Positions 35,572 through 47,426 of a stretch of DNA of 64,000 bases are shown here, in pieces. A program made the position numbers and the translations under genes. Under the pieces are notes generated by a model. The model did no database searches, was not told the origin of the DNA, and was given only the letters and a program-made list of their open reading frames with translations. Source of the DNA: Kribbella sp. ALI-6-A (lineage in GTDB: Bacteria > Actinomycetota > Actinomycetes > Propionibacteriales > Kribbellaceae); NCBI RefSeq assembly GCF_001984195.1, contig NZ_MTQN01000006.1:237398-301397 (forward strand), written 5' to 3'. Every line of letters begins with the position of its first letter. Within the stretch, counting starts at the first letter, position 1.

Positions 35572-37073
35572 CGGGACACCTCCAGCTCCGGAGCCTTGGA
35601 CATCAGTACGCCGCCCCACTGCTCGGCCAGCGCGGCCTCGAGCGCGCCGCCCACCTGGTAGAGCAGGTCGTCGCGCATCACCGGGGCCATCACGTGGAAG
35701 CCGACCGGCAGGCCGTCCTCGTCGGCCAGGCCGCACGGGAACGACGCGGCCGCGTTGCCGGCCAGGTTGGACGGGATCGTGCACAGGTCGTTCTTGTACA
35801 TCGCGATCGGGTCGTTCACCCGGTCGCCGATCGCGAACGCGGTCGTCGGCGTGGCCGGCGAGACCAGCACGTCGACCTGCTCGTAGGCCTTGGTGAAGTC
35901 CCGCGCGATCAGCGTGCGGACCTTCTGCGCCTGGCCGTAGTACGCGTCGTAGTAACCGCTCGACAGCGCGTGCGTGCCGAGCATGATCCGGCGCTTCACC
36001 TCGGCGCCGAAGCCGGCCTCGCGGGTCAGGTTCATCACCTTCTCCGCGCTGTTCTCGCCGTCGTCACCGACCCGCAGGCCGTAGCGCATCGCGTCGAACT
36101 TCGCCAGGTTGGACGAGGCCTCGCTCGGCAGGATCAGGTAGTACGCCGGCAGCGCGTACTCGAAGTGCGGGCAGGAGACCTCGACCACTTCGGCGCCGAG
36201 CTTGGTCAACAGCTCGACCGCCTCGTGGAAGCGGGCCTCGACGCCCGGCTGGTACCCCTCGCCGCCGAGCTCCTTGACGACACCGATCCGCAGACCGGCC
36301 ACGTCGGCGCGACGGGCCGCGTCGACCACCGCCGGGACCGGCTGGTTGATCGAGGTCGAGTCCATCGGGTCGTGCCCGGCGATGACCTCGTGCAGCAGCG
36401 CCGCGTCGAGCGTCGTACGCGCACACGGACCAGGCGTGTCCAGGCTGGAGGCCAGCGCGATCAGCCCGTACCGCGAGGTGCCGCCGTACGTCGGCTTGAC
36501 GCCGACCGTGCCGGTGAACGCACCGGGCTGCCGGATCGAGCCACCGGTGTCGGTGCCGATCGCCAGCGGCGCTTCGTACGCCGCGAGGGCCGCCGACGAA
36601 CCACCGCCGGAGCCGCCGGGGATCCGGTTCAGGTCCCACGGGTTGTGCGTCGTCCCGTACGCCGAGTTCTCGGTGGACGAACCCATCGCGAACTCGTCCA
36701 TGTTGGTCTTGCCGAGGATCACCACGCCGGCCGCCTTCAACCGCTGCACCACGGTCGCGTCGTACGGCGGCTTCCAGCCCTCGAGCATCTTCGAACCGGC
36801 GGTGGTCGGCACGCCGTCCTGGGTCAGCACGTCCTTCAGCGCCAGCGGTACGCCGGCCAGCGGGCCGAGCTTCTCGCCGGCGGCACGCTTCTGGTCGACG
36901 GCGGCGGCCTGCGCCAGCGCGCCCTCGGTGTCGACGTGCAGGAACGCGTGCACGGCACCGTCGACGGCACCGATCCGGTCCAGGTGCGCCTGGGTGATCT
37001 CCACCGCGCTGGCCTCACCGGACGCCATCAGCTCCGACAGCTCGACCGCCGTCTTGCGGATCAGGTCACTCAT
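35568..37073 (-). CDS. gatA: Glu/Asp-tRNA amidotransferase subunit A
   Basis: A 501-residue amidase that hydrolyses glutamine to supply ammonia to the GatB site. The amidase signature is [36 protein letters not shown], with the Ser-cisSer-Lys triad. The lysine lies upstream in [20 protein letters not shown]. The ATG at 37073 shares a base with the gatC stop (TGATG), and the stop overlaps gatB, so all three subunits are translationally coupled. Confidence 0.95.
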   Translation of the reverse strand: MSDLIRKTAVELSELMASGEASAVEITQAHLDRIGAVDGAVHAFLHVDTEGALAQAAAVDQKRAAGEKLGPLAGVPLALKDVLTQDGVPTTAGSKMLEGWKPPYDATVVQRLKAAGVVILGKTNMDEFAMGSSTENSAYGTTHNPWDLNRIPGGSGGGSSAALAAYEAPLAIGTDTGGSIRQPGAFTGTVGVKPTYGGTSRYGLIALASSLDTPGPCARTTLDAALLHEVIAGHDPMDSTSINQPVPAVVDAARRADVAGLRIGVVKELGGEGYQPGVEARFHEAVELLTKLGAEVVEVSCPHFEYALPAYYLILPSEASSNLAKFDAMRYGLRVGDDGENSAEKVMNLTREAGFGAEVKRRIMLGTHALSSGYYDAYYGQAQKVRTLIARDFTKAYEQVDVLVSPATPTTAFAIGDRVNDPIAMYKNDLCTIPSNLAGNAAASFPCGLADEDGLPVGFHVMAPVMRDDLLYQVGGALEAALAEQWGGVLMSKAPELEVSR

Positions 37074-37372
37074 CACGCCTCCTCGTCCAGGATCCGCGGC
37101 ACCCGGAATCGCTGCTCCTCCGCGGCCGGCGCGCCGGACAGGGCCTGCTCCGGCGTCAGGCACGGCACGTTCACGTCCTCGCGCATCACGTTGGTGATCG
37201 GCAGGGCGTGCGAGGTCGGCGGGATGTCGTCCGCGGCCACCTCGCTGACCTGCCCGACCAGAGCGATGATCTGGTCCAGCTGCGGTGCGAGGTGGTCGAG
37301 CTCCTCGTCGGAGAGCTCGATCCGCGCCAGTCGCGCAAGGTGCGCGACCTCTTCGCGGGTAATCGATGGCAT
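37073..37372 (-). CDS. gatC: Glu/Asp-tRNA amidotransferase subunit C
   Basis: A 99-residue adaptor that wraps around GatA and GatB. The N-terminal helix is [38 protein letters not shown] and the C-terminal belt ends [21 protein letters not shown] use the ATG at 37372; a second ATG three codons upstream is possible. It is the first gene of the operon and diverges from an ACT-domain gene with a 245-base gap. Confidence 0.95.
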   Translation of the reverse strand: MPSITREEVAHLARLARIELSDEELDHLAPQLDQIIALVGQVSEVAADDIPPTSHALPITNVMREDVNVPCLTPEQALSGAPAAEEQRFRVPRILDEEA

Positions 37373-37617
37373 GAAGGGCATCCAATGTGTGCGGTTACTG
37401 ACCAGCACCACCCAAAGGTTTTGAGTGGCACCTGAGCCATCCTAGAGGTCCGCTGTGACAGCTGTGTTGCCTGCTGCCCGACGCTGTGGACACAGCGAAA
37501 GCGGCACCGGATCGAAGCCGCTGGCGTGTCACTTTGTGCCGCTCTGTAACATGGGCGGCGACAGGGCGTGACTTGCCGTCCACCAACGCAGTTTTGGGGC
37601 TGGGAGATGATCGTTCG

Positions 37618-38262
37618 GTGTTCCTGCTGCGACTGATCCTCCCGGACCGCCCCGGTTCGCTCGGCACCGTGGCGACCGCCCTCGGCGAGGTCGACGCCGA
37701 CATCCACGCGATCGAAATCGTCGAGCACCGCCGCGAGAACGGCACGGCCGTCGACGACGTCGTGGTCGACCTTCCGCCGGGCGTGCTGCCCGACCGGCTG
37801 GTCTCGGCCTGCAACGGCGTGGACGGCGTCGAGGTGATCTGGTTCTCCCGGTACGGCGCCGGCGGTGGCCTGCACATGGACCTCGAGGCCGTCGAGCAGA
37901 TGACCTCCGCTCCGGCCGAGGCGATCGACATCCTGGTCGAGCAGGCGCCTTCGGTGCTGCACGCCGACTGGGCCGCGCTGCTGGACGGCACGGGCAGCGA
38001 GGTGAAGGTCGCGCTGGAGACCAGTGCGACGCCGGAGTTCGGCGACCTGGTCGAGAAGTGGCTTCCGCTGGAGAAGGCGACCACGCTGGCCGCGCCGGAC
38101 CACAAGGGCCTGGTGGAGTCGGTGCTGGTCGCGGCGCCGCTGGAGTCCGACCGCCGGGTGCTGGTGATCGGCCGCCGCGGCGGGCCGGAGTTCCTCGGCT
38201 CCGAGGTCGCCCGGCTCAGCTACCTGGCCAACCTCGCCGTCACCATCCGCGCGACCGCGTAG
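37618..38262 (+). CDS. ACT-domain protein (Rv3013-like)
   Basis: About 214 residues. An N-terminal ACT domain (FLLRLILPDRPGSLGTVATALGEVDADIHAIEIVE) is followed by a second alpha/beta region ending VLVIGRRGGPEFLGSEVARLSYLANLAV. The GTG at 37618 gives the N-terminus expected from relatives. Its place between gatC and ligA matches Rv3013 of M. tuberculosis, also a divergent ACT protein. Ligand and target are unknown; a link to amidotransferase or amino acid sensing is speculation. Confidence 0.75.
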   Translation: MFLLRLILPDRPGSLGTVATALGEVDADIHAIEIVEHRRENGTAVDDVVVDLPPGVLPDRLVSACNGVDGVEVIWFSRYGAGGGLHMDLEAVEQMTSAPAEAIDILVEQAPSVLHADWAALLDGTGSEVKVALETSATPEFGDLVEKWLPLEKATTLAAPDHKGLVESVLVAAPLESDRRVLVIGRRGGPEFLGSEVARLSYLANLAVTIRATA

Positions 38263-38279
38263 AAGCCCCACCGGACAAG

Positions 38280-38320
38280 ACGAAACCTCCTCCCCCGCAC
38301 AGCGGGTGAGGAGGTTTCGT
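38280..38320. terminator. Strong bidirectional terminator
   Basis: A perfect 13-bp stem (ACGAAACCTCCTC / GAGGAGGTTTCGT) encloses a loop that itself can pair (CCCGC/GCGGG). It lies between convergent genes. Confidence 0.8.
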
Positions 38321-38329
38321 TCGTGCAGG

Positions 38330-38554
38330 TCAGCGGAGCTCGAAGTACGCCAGCGCTCCCAGGCCGACGATGGCCAGCAGGACGAGCCCACCGGCCAGCG
38401 CGGTCAGCAGGATCGCGACGGTGTTCTTGCCGTCCCGGGCCGGGAGTTCGAACTGGGTCGGCCCCCAGGCGCCGCCACCGTCGATGCGCTGGACCGCCTC
38501 GGGCGGTGGCTTGACCACCGCCCGCTGCTCACGCTTCTCGGGCTGGAACTTCAC
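38330..38554 (-). CDS. Small single-pass membrane protein, 74 residues
   Basis: A GTG start at 38554 with GAGGA upstream. About 45 hydrophilic residues (MKFQPEKREQRAVVKPPPEAVQRIDGGGAW...) are followed by one strong membrane helix (TVAILLTALAGGLVLLAIVGLGALAYFELR) at the C-terminus. It lies 24 bases downstream of a larger membrane-anchored protein on the same strand, so the two are likely co-transcribed. No known family. Confidence 0.6.
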   Translation of the reverse strand: MKFQPEKREQRAVVKPPPEAVQRIDGGGAWGPTQFELPARDGKNTVAILLTALAGGLVLLAIVGLGALAYFELR

Positions 38555-38578
38555 CTGGTCCTCACGAAGGTCGATCGG

Positions 38579-40000
38579 TCAGACGTAGAACGACTCGTAG
38601 GTGAACTCGACCGTCTGCGAGCCGTAGCTCTCCCTGGTGTCGGTGAGGATCTCGACCCGCCAGCCGGACACGTAGCCAGTGTACGACTTGCCGTCGTTGC
38701 GAGCCTGGACGAACGCCTTCAGCGCGGCCACGTCCGGACCCTGCAGCACCGCCAGCCCGTCGGCGACCACGGCCGCGGAGCCGGCCTTCAGGTCCGCGGT
38801 GTCACCCGAGGCCCGCATCTGGAACGAGCGCAGCCCGCCGCCCTGCGAGGCGAAGCCGTAGATCGACTGCGACCCGTACTTGCCGAGCGTCTTGCGGCAG
38901 GTGATGCCGTTGCGGCAGTCGTACTTCTTCGCCTTCAGCCCGGCCACCATCGCGGCCTGGGTGGTCTGGAACTCCTTGCGCGGCAGGTCGAGCTCGTCCG
39001 CGCCGGACTTCTTGCCACCGACCTGGATGTTGTCGCCGTTGTTGCGCAGGGAGAACTCGCCCCAGGTGCTGCCGACCTTCTGCGACTTCTGCCCGTTCTT
39101 CACCGCCTGCTGCACCTTGGCGACCTCGGAACCACCGAAGGTGTCGTTGCCGATCGCCTGCAGCGCGGCGTCGAAGGTGACCGCGGCGTTGTTGACGTTG
39201 TCGTCGTTGGACGACTTGATCAGCACCGCCAGGATCGTGCCGTCGGGCTGGAACTGGAAGACCGTCTCGGCCTCGCTCGCACCGTCGAGCTTGAAACAGC
39301 CGCGGTGTGCACCCTGCGCCCCGTTGAACAGGTCGCTGCACTGGTACCCGTCGGCCTGGAGCTTGTCGGTCGCGGTCTTGGCCTGTCCGGTCGCGTTGCC
39401 CAGCTCACCGGCCGGCGGCGCGCCGGTCGGGTCACCGGTCGGGTCGCCGTTCGGAGACTCGGGGCCGGTGGTCGGCTCCGTGGACGTCGTGGTCGTCGGC
39501 TGCGTGGTCGGCTCGTCGTCACCGCCGAGCGCCTTGATCCCGACGAACACCAGCAGACCGATCAGCAGGATGCCGACGATACCGCCACCGATGAACAGCG
39601 GCATCTTGTCCTTGCCGCCGCCCGAGCCACCCGGACCGTTGGGCTGCCAGGGCTGCTGACCGCCCTGCTGCTGGTGCCAGCCGGCCTGCTGCTGGGGCTT
39701 CTGTCCCCACGGCTGCTGCTGGTACCCACCAGTCTGCGGCGGAGTCTGCTGACCCCAGCCGGTCTGACCCGGCTGCTGCGGCGGCTGCCCGGGCTGCTGT
39801 CCCCAGCCACCACCCTGCGGCGGCGTGCCTTGAGGAGGTTGACCCTGCGGGGGCTGGCCCTGCTGCGGCGGCCGCTGACCCCAGCCACCACCCTGGCCGG
39901 GTTGCTGTTGTCCCCAGCCACCCTGGTTTTCCCCGTTCGGCCCGCCCGGCTGGCCCCCCGGCTGCCCAGGACTCCACGGTCCTTGTGGCGGCGTCGTCAT
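38579..40000 (-). CDS. Membrane-anchored extracellular protein with a Gln/Gly/Pro-rich cytoplasmic tail
   Basis: A 473-residue protein. The first 130 residues are a low-complexity Q/G/P/W tail with repeats such as GGGWGQQPGQPPQQP. Next comes a single membrane segment (KMPLFIGGGIVGILLIGLLVFVGIKALGG), a Thr/Pro-rich linker and an extracellular domain of about 270 residues with paired cysteines (QCSDLFNG, HRGCFKLDG, YDCRNGITCRK). The layout is common in actinobacterial cell-envelope proteins. The function is unknown. Confidence 0.65.
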   Translation of the reverse strand: MTTPPQGPWSPGQPGGQPGGPNGENQGGWGQQQPGQGGGWGQRPPQQGQPPQGQPPQGTPPQGGGWGQQPGQPPQQPGQTGWGQQTPPQTGGYQQQPWGQKPQQQAGWHQQQGGQQPWQPNGPGGSGGGKDKMPLFIGGGIVGILLIGLLVFVGIKALGGDDEPTTQPTTTTSTEPTTGPESPNGDPTGDPTGAPPAGELGNATGQAKTATDKLQADGYQCSDLFNGAQGAHRGCFKLDGASEAETVFQFQPDGTILAVLIKSSNDDNVNNAAVTFDAALQAIGNDTFGGSEVAKVQQAVKNGQKSQKVGSTWGEFSLRNNGDNIQVGGKKSGADELDLPRKEFQTTQAAMVAGLKAKKYDCRNGITCRKTLGKYGSQSIYGFASQGGGLRSFQMRASGDTADLKAGSAAVVADGLAVLQGPDVAALKAFVQARNDGKSYTGYVSGWRVEILTDTRESYGSQTVEFTYESFYV

Positions 40001-40151
40001 AGTCGCTCCTTAGAAACCCACGTGTGGACGTGCAAAGTTAACAGTCGGACGGGCCAGCTCCCGCCACGGATCCATTCGGTAAGAAACTCGTGCGCCGAAC
40101 CGCTCGTACGCCGTACCGAGCTAGGCCGGAATCCCTTGTGCCACGGCCGAT

Positions 40152-42290
<2,139 letters not shown>

Positions 42291-42339
42291 TTACCGTCCG
42301 CCACCGACGTTTCCGGGGTTATCCACGACCCCGTCCGGC

Positions 42340-43326
42340 TCACGCTTCGGCGGCTTCTCCGAGCGCGTCCACGACGCCCCGCAGCCGGTCCAGACGAGCC
42401 CGGGCGTCGGCCGGCGACGGAGCGGAAGCGAGTCCGCACGCAGGGGTGACGACGACCTGCTTCATCAGCTCCGGGTCCAGTCCGAGGTTGCGCCACGTGC
42501 GCACCAGCGGCGCGGCGGCCTGCTCCGGGTCGGGGACAGGCCCGGTGGTGGCGATCAGTCCGGCGTACAGGGTGGTCTTGGCCTCGACTGCCAGAGCGAT
42601 CTGTTCCCAGGCCGGCTCAGTGAGCAGCGACACGTCTACTGCCACTCCCCCAGCACCTGCCCGGGTGAACACCTCGATAGGCGGCCGAGCCGCACAGCAG
42701 TGCACCAGCGTCGTTGCAGGATCAGCAGCGTCGAGCACTCGAGCCAGGAGCTCCACAGCACCCGGGCCGTCGACCGAACGGTGCTTGCTCCACCCACTGG
42801 CCGTCGGAACCGCGCCAGCCAGTACGGCGGGCAGCGCGGGCTCGTCCAACTGCACCAGCAAGTCCACGCCCGGCAGCCGGCGCCGTACCTCGGCCACCTG
42901 TGCGTTCAGCCCGTGCGCCAGCGCGTCAGCCAAGTCCCGCCGGGCTCCGTGGTCAGCGAGCACCTTGTCCCCGCGCGGCAGCTCCACCGTCGCGGCCAGC
43001 GTCCACGGCCCGGTGAACTGGAGCTTGAGCGGCCCGGTGTACCCGTCGCCGAACTCCTCCAGCACGTCCAGGTCCTCGTGCAGCAGCGACCGAGCCCGGC
43101 GCTGGTCCAGGCTCGATTGCGGATCGGAACCACCCGTCAGCCGCCACCCCGCGGGCTGGAGATCAGCCGACAGCTCAGCCAGTACGGCGATCGCGCGGCT
43201 GAGCATGTCGCCGTACGGGCGCGCCGGGAGCTCCGGCAGGAACGGGATGTCGACCGCGTCGAGCACCACCTTGGTCCACTCGCGGATGTCCTCGCCGGGC
43301 ACCGACCCGAGCCCGGTCGTGGTCAT
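42340..43326 (-). CDS. MetE C-terminal-like protein (Rv3015c-like)
   Basis: A 328-residue TIM barrel related to the C-terminal half of cobalamin-independent methionine synthase and uroporphyrinogen decarboxylase. Zinc-ligand-like residues are LVHCCAARPP and VVTPACGLASAP. The N-terminal half of MetE is missing, so it is a stand-alone catalytic-type domain. It sits between ligA and mnmA, as in M. tuberculosis. The methyl acceptor is unknown. The ATG at 43326 overlaps the stop of a small zinc protein by four bases. Confidence 0.75.
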   Translation of the reverse strand: MTTTGLGSVPGEDIREWTKVVLDAVDIPFLPELPARPYGDMLSRAIAVLAELSADLQPAGWRLTGGSDPQSSLDQRRARSLLHEDLDVLEEFGDGYTGPLKLQFTGPWTLAATVELPRGDKVLADHGARRDLADALAHGLNAQVAEVRRRLPGVDLLVQLDEPALPAVLAGAVPTASGWSKHRSVDGPGAVELLARVLDAADPATTLVHCCAARPPIEVFTRAGAGGVAVDVSLLTEPAWEQIALAVEAKTTLYAGLIATTGPVPDPEQAAAPLVRTWRNLGLDPELMKQVVVTPACGLASAPSPADARARLDRLRGVVDALGEAAEA

Positions 43327-43553
43327 CTGCGGTTCCTTTGCAGGTAGCGGGTCAGGCGACCCGGAGTACGGCTGACGATCTGTGCGGCACCCGTGGTCCG
43401 CCGGGGCCGGCCAACCAGTTCACCGCCGCAGTTGGGGCAGACAGCATTCATAGCATCCGTGCAGGACGGGCAGAACGTGCACTCGTAGCTGCAGATCATC
43501 GCCTCACCGGACGGCTGGAGCCTGCCGGCGCACCGCTCGCAGGTGTCCTTCAT
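43323..43553 (-). CDS. DUF1272-type small zinc-binding protein
   Basis: A 76-residue protein with dense CxxC pairs: DTCERCAG, ICSYECTFCPSCTDA and AVCPNCGGELVGR. Two zinc sites are expected. The C-terminus is basic (RRTTGAAQIVSRTPGRLTRYLQRNRR). It starts 15 bases after mnmA ends and overlaps the MetE-like gene, so the genes form one operon. The ATG at 43553 lacks a clear ribosome site; a GTG three codons earlier is an alternative. Role unknown. Confidence 0.7.
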   Translation of the reverse strand: MKDTCERCAGRLQPSGEAMICSYECTFCPSCTDAMNAVCPNCGGELVGRPRRTTGAAQIVSRTPGRLTRYLQRNRR

Positions 43554-43568
43554 GCGGAGCACCGCGGG

Positions 43569-44657
43569 TCAGACCCTCGCCGTGGCCCGCTGGACGGTGT
43601 CGATGGTCGCCGAGCCGACGACCCGCGTCCCGTCGTACAGGACGACGGCCTGGCCCGGCGCGACCGCGGCGGTCGGCTCGTCGAACTCCACGAAGACCTG
43701 GTCGCCCTCGACGCGAGCGGTGACGGCCACCTCGTCGCCGTGGGCCCGCAGCTGCGCCTTGACGTGCAGCGTGCCGGTCGGGACCGGCCCGCACCAGCGC
43801 GGCTTGGACGCGACCAGGCTCTCCACCGCCAGCTCCTCGCGGGAGCCGACGGTGACCGTGCGATCGACCGGGCTGATGTCCAGCACGAACCGCGGCTTGC
43901 CGTCGGCCGCCGGGGTCCCGATCCGCAGACCCTTGCGCTGCCCGACGGTGAACCCGTGCGTGCCCTTGTGCTCGCCGAGCTTGGTGCCGCTGCTGTCCAC
44001 GATGTCGCCGGGCGCCTCGCCCAGCTGCTTGGACAGGAAGCCAGGGGTGTTGCCGTCGGCAATGAAGCAGATGTCGTGGCTGTCCGGCTTGGCCGCGACC
44101 GACAGCCCGCGCCGCTCGGCCTCGGCCCGGATCTCGGTCTTGGGGGTGTCGCCGAGCGGGAAGAAGGCGTGCCGCAACTGCTCCTGGGTGAGCACGCCGA
44201 GCACGTACGACTGGTCCTTGGCCGGGTCGACCGCGCGGTGCAGCTCCCGGCCCTCCGGCGTCTCGACGATCTGCGCGTAGTGCCCGGTGGCGACCGCGTC
44301 GAAGTCGAGCGCGAGCGCGCGCTCCAGGACGGCGCTGAACTTCACCTTCTCGTTGCAGCGCAGGCAGGGGTTCGGCGTCCGACCGGCGGCGTACTCGGCG
44401 ACGAAGTCCTCGACCACGTCGGCGTGGAAGCGCTCGGCCAGGTCCCAGACGTAGAACGGGATGCCGATCACGTCGGCGGCCCGGCGGGCGTCACGGGAGT
44501 CCTCGACCGTGCAGCAGCCGCGGGCGCCGCTGCGGTACGACTGCGGGTTGCGGCTGAGCGCAAGGTGCACACCGACCACGTCGTGCCCGGCCTCGGCCAT
44601 CCGCGCCGCCGCGACGGCGGAGTCGACCCCGCCGGACATGGCTGCGAGTACCCGCAT
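43569..44657 (-). CDS. mnmA: tRNA-specific 2-thiouridylase
   Basis: A 362-residue enzyme that thiolates the wobble uridine of Lys, Glu and Gln tRNAs. The PP-loop is [18 protein letters not shown]. The two catalytic cysteines lie in [15 protein letters not shown] and [13 protein letters not shown]. The start shares a base with the iscS stop (TGATG). The sulfur donor, cysteine desulfurase, is encoded directly upstream, as in many actinobacteria. Confidence 0.95.
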   Translation of the reverse strand: MRVLAAMSGGVDSAVAAARMAEAGHDVVGVHLALSRNPQSYRSGARGCCTVEDSRDARRAADVIGIPFYVWDLAERFHADVVEDFVAEYAAGRTPNPCLRCNEKVKFSAVLERALALDFDAVATGHYAQIVETPEGRELHRAVDPAKDQSYVLGVLTQEQLRHAFFPLGDTPKTEIRAEAERRGLSVAAKPDSHDICFIADGNTPGFLSKQLGEAPGDIVDSSGTKLGEHKGTHGFTVGQRKGLRIGTPAADGKPRFVLDISPVDRTVTVGSREELAVESLVASKPRWCGPVPTGTLHVKAQLRAHGDEVAVTARVEGDQVFVEFDEPTAAVAPGQAVVLYDGTRVVGSATIDTVQRATARV

Positions 44658-45859
44658 CAGTTGTTCCTTCCCACGTTCTGCAGTCCGGCGGACATCGCCC
44701 GCTCCACCACTGGCCCGATGTTGTCCAGCACCGCGTCGACGTCCGCGTCGGTGCTGGTGTGTCCGAGGGTGAACCGCAGCGAGCCGCGGGCCCGCTGGTC
44801 GTCGTACCCCATCGCGAGCAGCACGTGACTCGGCTCCGCGACTCCCGCGTTGCACGCCGAGCCGGTCGAGACCTCGATGCCGCGCGCATCCAGCAGGAGC
44901 AGCAGCGAGTCACCCTCGCAGTCCTTGAACGACAAGTGTGCGTTACCGGGCAAGCGGCTCACCGGGTCCCCCGACAGCAACGCGCCGGGGACCGTGCTCG
45001 TGATGCCCTCGACCAGCCGGTCACGGAGCCCGCTCAGGCGCTGCGACTCGTCGGCCTGGTGCTTGACGGCGTGGGCGGCCGCGACTGCGAACCCAGCCGT
45101 CGCCGGGGTGTCCAGCGTGCCGGACCGTACGTCGCGCTCCTGGCCGCCGCCGTGCACGATCGGCACCAGCTGGGTCTCCTTGTGCACCACCAGCGCACCG
45201 ATCCCGTACGGGCCGCCGATCTTGTGCGCCGACACGGTCATCGCGTCCACACCGAGCGCGGCGAAGTCCACCGGGATCTGTCCGACCGCCTGCACGGCGT
45301 CGGTGTGCACCGGGATCCCGTACTCGGCCGCGATCGCCGCGACCTGCTGGATCGGCTGCAGCGTGCCGACCTCGTTGTTGGCCATCATCAGCGTCACGAA
45401 CGAGACCGACGCCGGATCCTGCTCGATCGCCACCCGCACCTCGTCGGGCTGCACCCGCCCGAGGGCGTCGACCGGCAGCCACTCGAGCTCGGCGCCCTCG
45501 TGCTGCGCCAGCCAGACGGCCGGGTCCAGGACCGCGTGGTGCTCGATCCCGCTCAGCAGGATGCGCCGCCGGCGCGGATCCTCCTTGAGCCGGGCCCACC
45601 ACAGCCCCTTCAGGGCCAGGTTGTCCGCCTCGGTCCCGCCGGAGGTGAAAACCACCTCGCTCGGCAGCGCGCCGAGCGCCTCCGCGATCGTCTCGCGGGA
45701 CTCCTCCACGGTCCGCCGGGCCGCCCGTCCCGATCCGTGCAGCGACGAGGCGTTGCCGGTGCGCCCGAGGTGAGAGGCCATCGCCTCGATCGCCGCGGGC
45801 AGCATCGGAGTCGTCGCGGCGTGATCGAGGTAGACCGTACGACGGCCGGAAGAGGTCAT
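44657..45859 (-). CDS. iscS: Cysteine desulfurase
   Basis: A 400-residue PLP enzyme that releases sulfur from cysteine. The N-terminus is [18 protein letters not shown]; the PLP lysine is in [15 protein letters not shown]; and the mobile catalytic cysteine loop is [18 protein letters not shown] (class I type). It probably feeds sulfur to MnmA, which it overlaps. No Suf or Isc scaffold genes are nearby. Confidence 0.93.
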   Translation of the reverse strand: MTSSGRRTVYLDHAATTPMLPAAIEAMASHLGRTGNASSLHGSGRAARRTVEESRETIAEALGALPSEVVFTSGGTEADNLALKGLWWARLKEDPRRRRILLSGIEHHAVLDPAVWLAQHEGAELEWLPVDALGRVQPDEVRVAIEQDPASVSFVTLMMANNEVGTLQPIQQVAAIAAEYGIPVHTDAVQAVGQIPVDFAALGVDAMTVSAHKIGGPYGIGALVVHKETQLVPIVHGGGQERDVRSGTLDTPATAGFAVAAAHAVKHQADESQRLSGLRDRLVEGITSTVPGALLSGDPVSRLPGNAHLSFKDCEGDSLLLLLDARGIEVSTGSACNAGVAEPSHVLLAMGYDDQRARGSLRFTLGHTSTDADVDAVLDNIGPVVERAMSAGLQNVGRNN

Positions 45860-46021
45860 AACACCCTCAAGGGTAAGTCCTCGGCCGATGTTCCCGTCAG
45901 GCGTACCAGCTCAGCGGACGCCGAGCTGCTCCACAGGGCTTCGTCCGGGCGGACGAAATCGGCCCACTCCGTTGTCGCCTGCGACGAATACGCGCCGCTC
46001 GGAGCGTCCTAACGTCGGCCC

Positions 46022-47410
46022 ATGGCGACCCTGAGCGAGATCGAGACGTGGCTGCACGACCAGTTGCCGACCCTGCTGTCCGAGCACGAGGTGCCCGGCG
46101 CGGCGGTCGGCGTCCTGTACGGCGGCGAGGTGGTCGATCACGCCGCCGGACTGCTCAGCAAGGCGACCGGCGTGGAGGCGACCGTCGACTCGGTCTTCCA
46201 GATCGGCTCGATCACCAAGGTCTGGACCACCACGCTGGTGATGCAGCTCGCCGACGAGGGCACGGTCGAGCTGGACCGGCCGGTACGGACCTACCTGCCG
46301 GAGTTCGTGCTCGGCGACGACGGCGCCGCCGCGAAGATCACCGTCCGGCAGTTGCTGAGCCACACCGCCGGATTCGAGGGCGACATCTTCAATGACACCG
46401 GGAAGGGCGACGACGCGGTCGAGAAGTTCCTGCCCACGCTGGCCGAGGTGGGTCAGCTGTTCGGACCGGGTGAGATGTTCTCGTACAACAACGCGGCGTT
46501 CGCGGTGCTGGGCCGGCTGGTCGAGGTACTGCGCGGCAAGCCGTACGACACCGTCCTGCGCGAGCACCTGTTCACCCCGCTCGGCCTGACGCACGCGGCC
46601 GGTGACCCGTACGAGGCGATCCTGCACCGGGCCGCGGTCGGGCACATCCGACCCGCGCCGACCGAAGCACCGGTCCCAGCGCCGGTCTGGGCGCTGACGC
46701 GGTCCATGGCTGCCGCCGGGTCGATGCTCGCGATGCGTCCCCGGGACCTGCTCACCTTCGCCCGCCTGCACCTGGACTCCGGTACGACGGCCGACGGGAC
46801 CGCCGTACTGAGTGCGGCGAGTGTCGAGGCGATGCAGGAGCCGCAGGTCAAGCTGCCCGCGCTCGGCATGATGGGCGACTCGTGGGGTCTCGGCTGGGAG
46901 CTGTTCGACTGGAACGGGACCACGGTGATCGGCCACGACGGCGGAACGATCGGCCAGGGTGCGTTCCTGCGCGTCGTACCCGAGCACGGTCTGGCAATCA
47001 CTCTGCTGACCAACGGCGGCGACATGATCGAGCTGTACCGCGCTGTCTTCGGCCACGTGCTCAAGGAGCTGGCCGGACTCGACCTGCCCGCCATGCCCAC
47101 TCCCCCGGCTGCGGCCGTGCCCGTGAACGTCGAGCGCTTCCTCGGCACCTACACCTGCGAGGTGGCCGACATCACCATCCGGCAGGACGACAACGGCCGG
47201 CTCTGGCTCGACCAGGTGCCGAAGCGCATCTTCAGCGAGCTCGGCCCGGCACCCGAGCCGGTCGAACTGGTCGGCCGTGACGAGCACAGCCTGATCGCGG
47301 TCAAGGCCGCCGACGGCCTGCACACCCCGCACGTGTTCCTCGGCGACGACGGCACCGGTCGCGCCCTCTACCTGCACAGCGGGCGGGCTCTGCGCCGCGC
47401 TGCCGTCTGA
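46022..47410 (+). CDS. Class C beta-lactamase-fold serine hydrolase
   Basis: A 462-residue protein of the penicillin-binding/beta-lactamase C/D-aminopeptidase superfamily, with no signal peptide, so likely cytoplasmic. The SxxK motif is Ser63-Ile-Thr-Lys66; Tyr155-Asn-Asn is the YxN box; and His305-Asp-Gly is the HxG box. The C-terminal 110 residues are a small beta domain. It is clearly paralogous to the C-terminal domain of the S9 fusion protein encoded at 52933. It opens a tight plus-strand operon. With a peptide importer and D-amino acid converting enzymes, it is a plausible D-aminopeptidase or D-peptide hydrolase; the sequence alone does not prove that. Confidence 0.85.
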   Translation: MATLSEIETWLHDQLPTLLSEHEVPGAAVGVLYGGEVVDHAAGLLSKATGVEATVDSVFQIGSITKVWTTTLVMQLADEGTVELDRPVRTYLPEFVLGDDGAAAKITVRQLLSHTAGFEGDIFNDTGKGDDAVEKFLPTLAEVGQLFGPGEMFSYNNAAFAVLGRLVEVLRGKPYDTVLREHLFTPLGLTHAAGDPYEAILHRAAVGHIRPAPTEAPVPAPVWALTRSMAAAGSMLAMRPRDLLTFARLHLDSGTTADGTAVLSAASVEAMQEPQVKLPALGMMGDSWGLGWELFDWNGTTVIGHDGGTIGQGAFLRVVPEHGLAITLLTNGGDMIELYRAVFGHVLKELAGLDLPAMPTPPAAAVPVNVERFLGTYTCEVADITIRQDDNGRLWLDQVPKRIFSELGPAPEPVELVGRDEHSLIAVKAADGLHTPHVFLGDDGTGRALYLHSGRALRRAAV

Positions 47411-47426
47411 TTCCCCGGAGGCATCC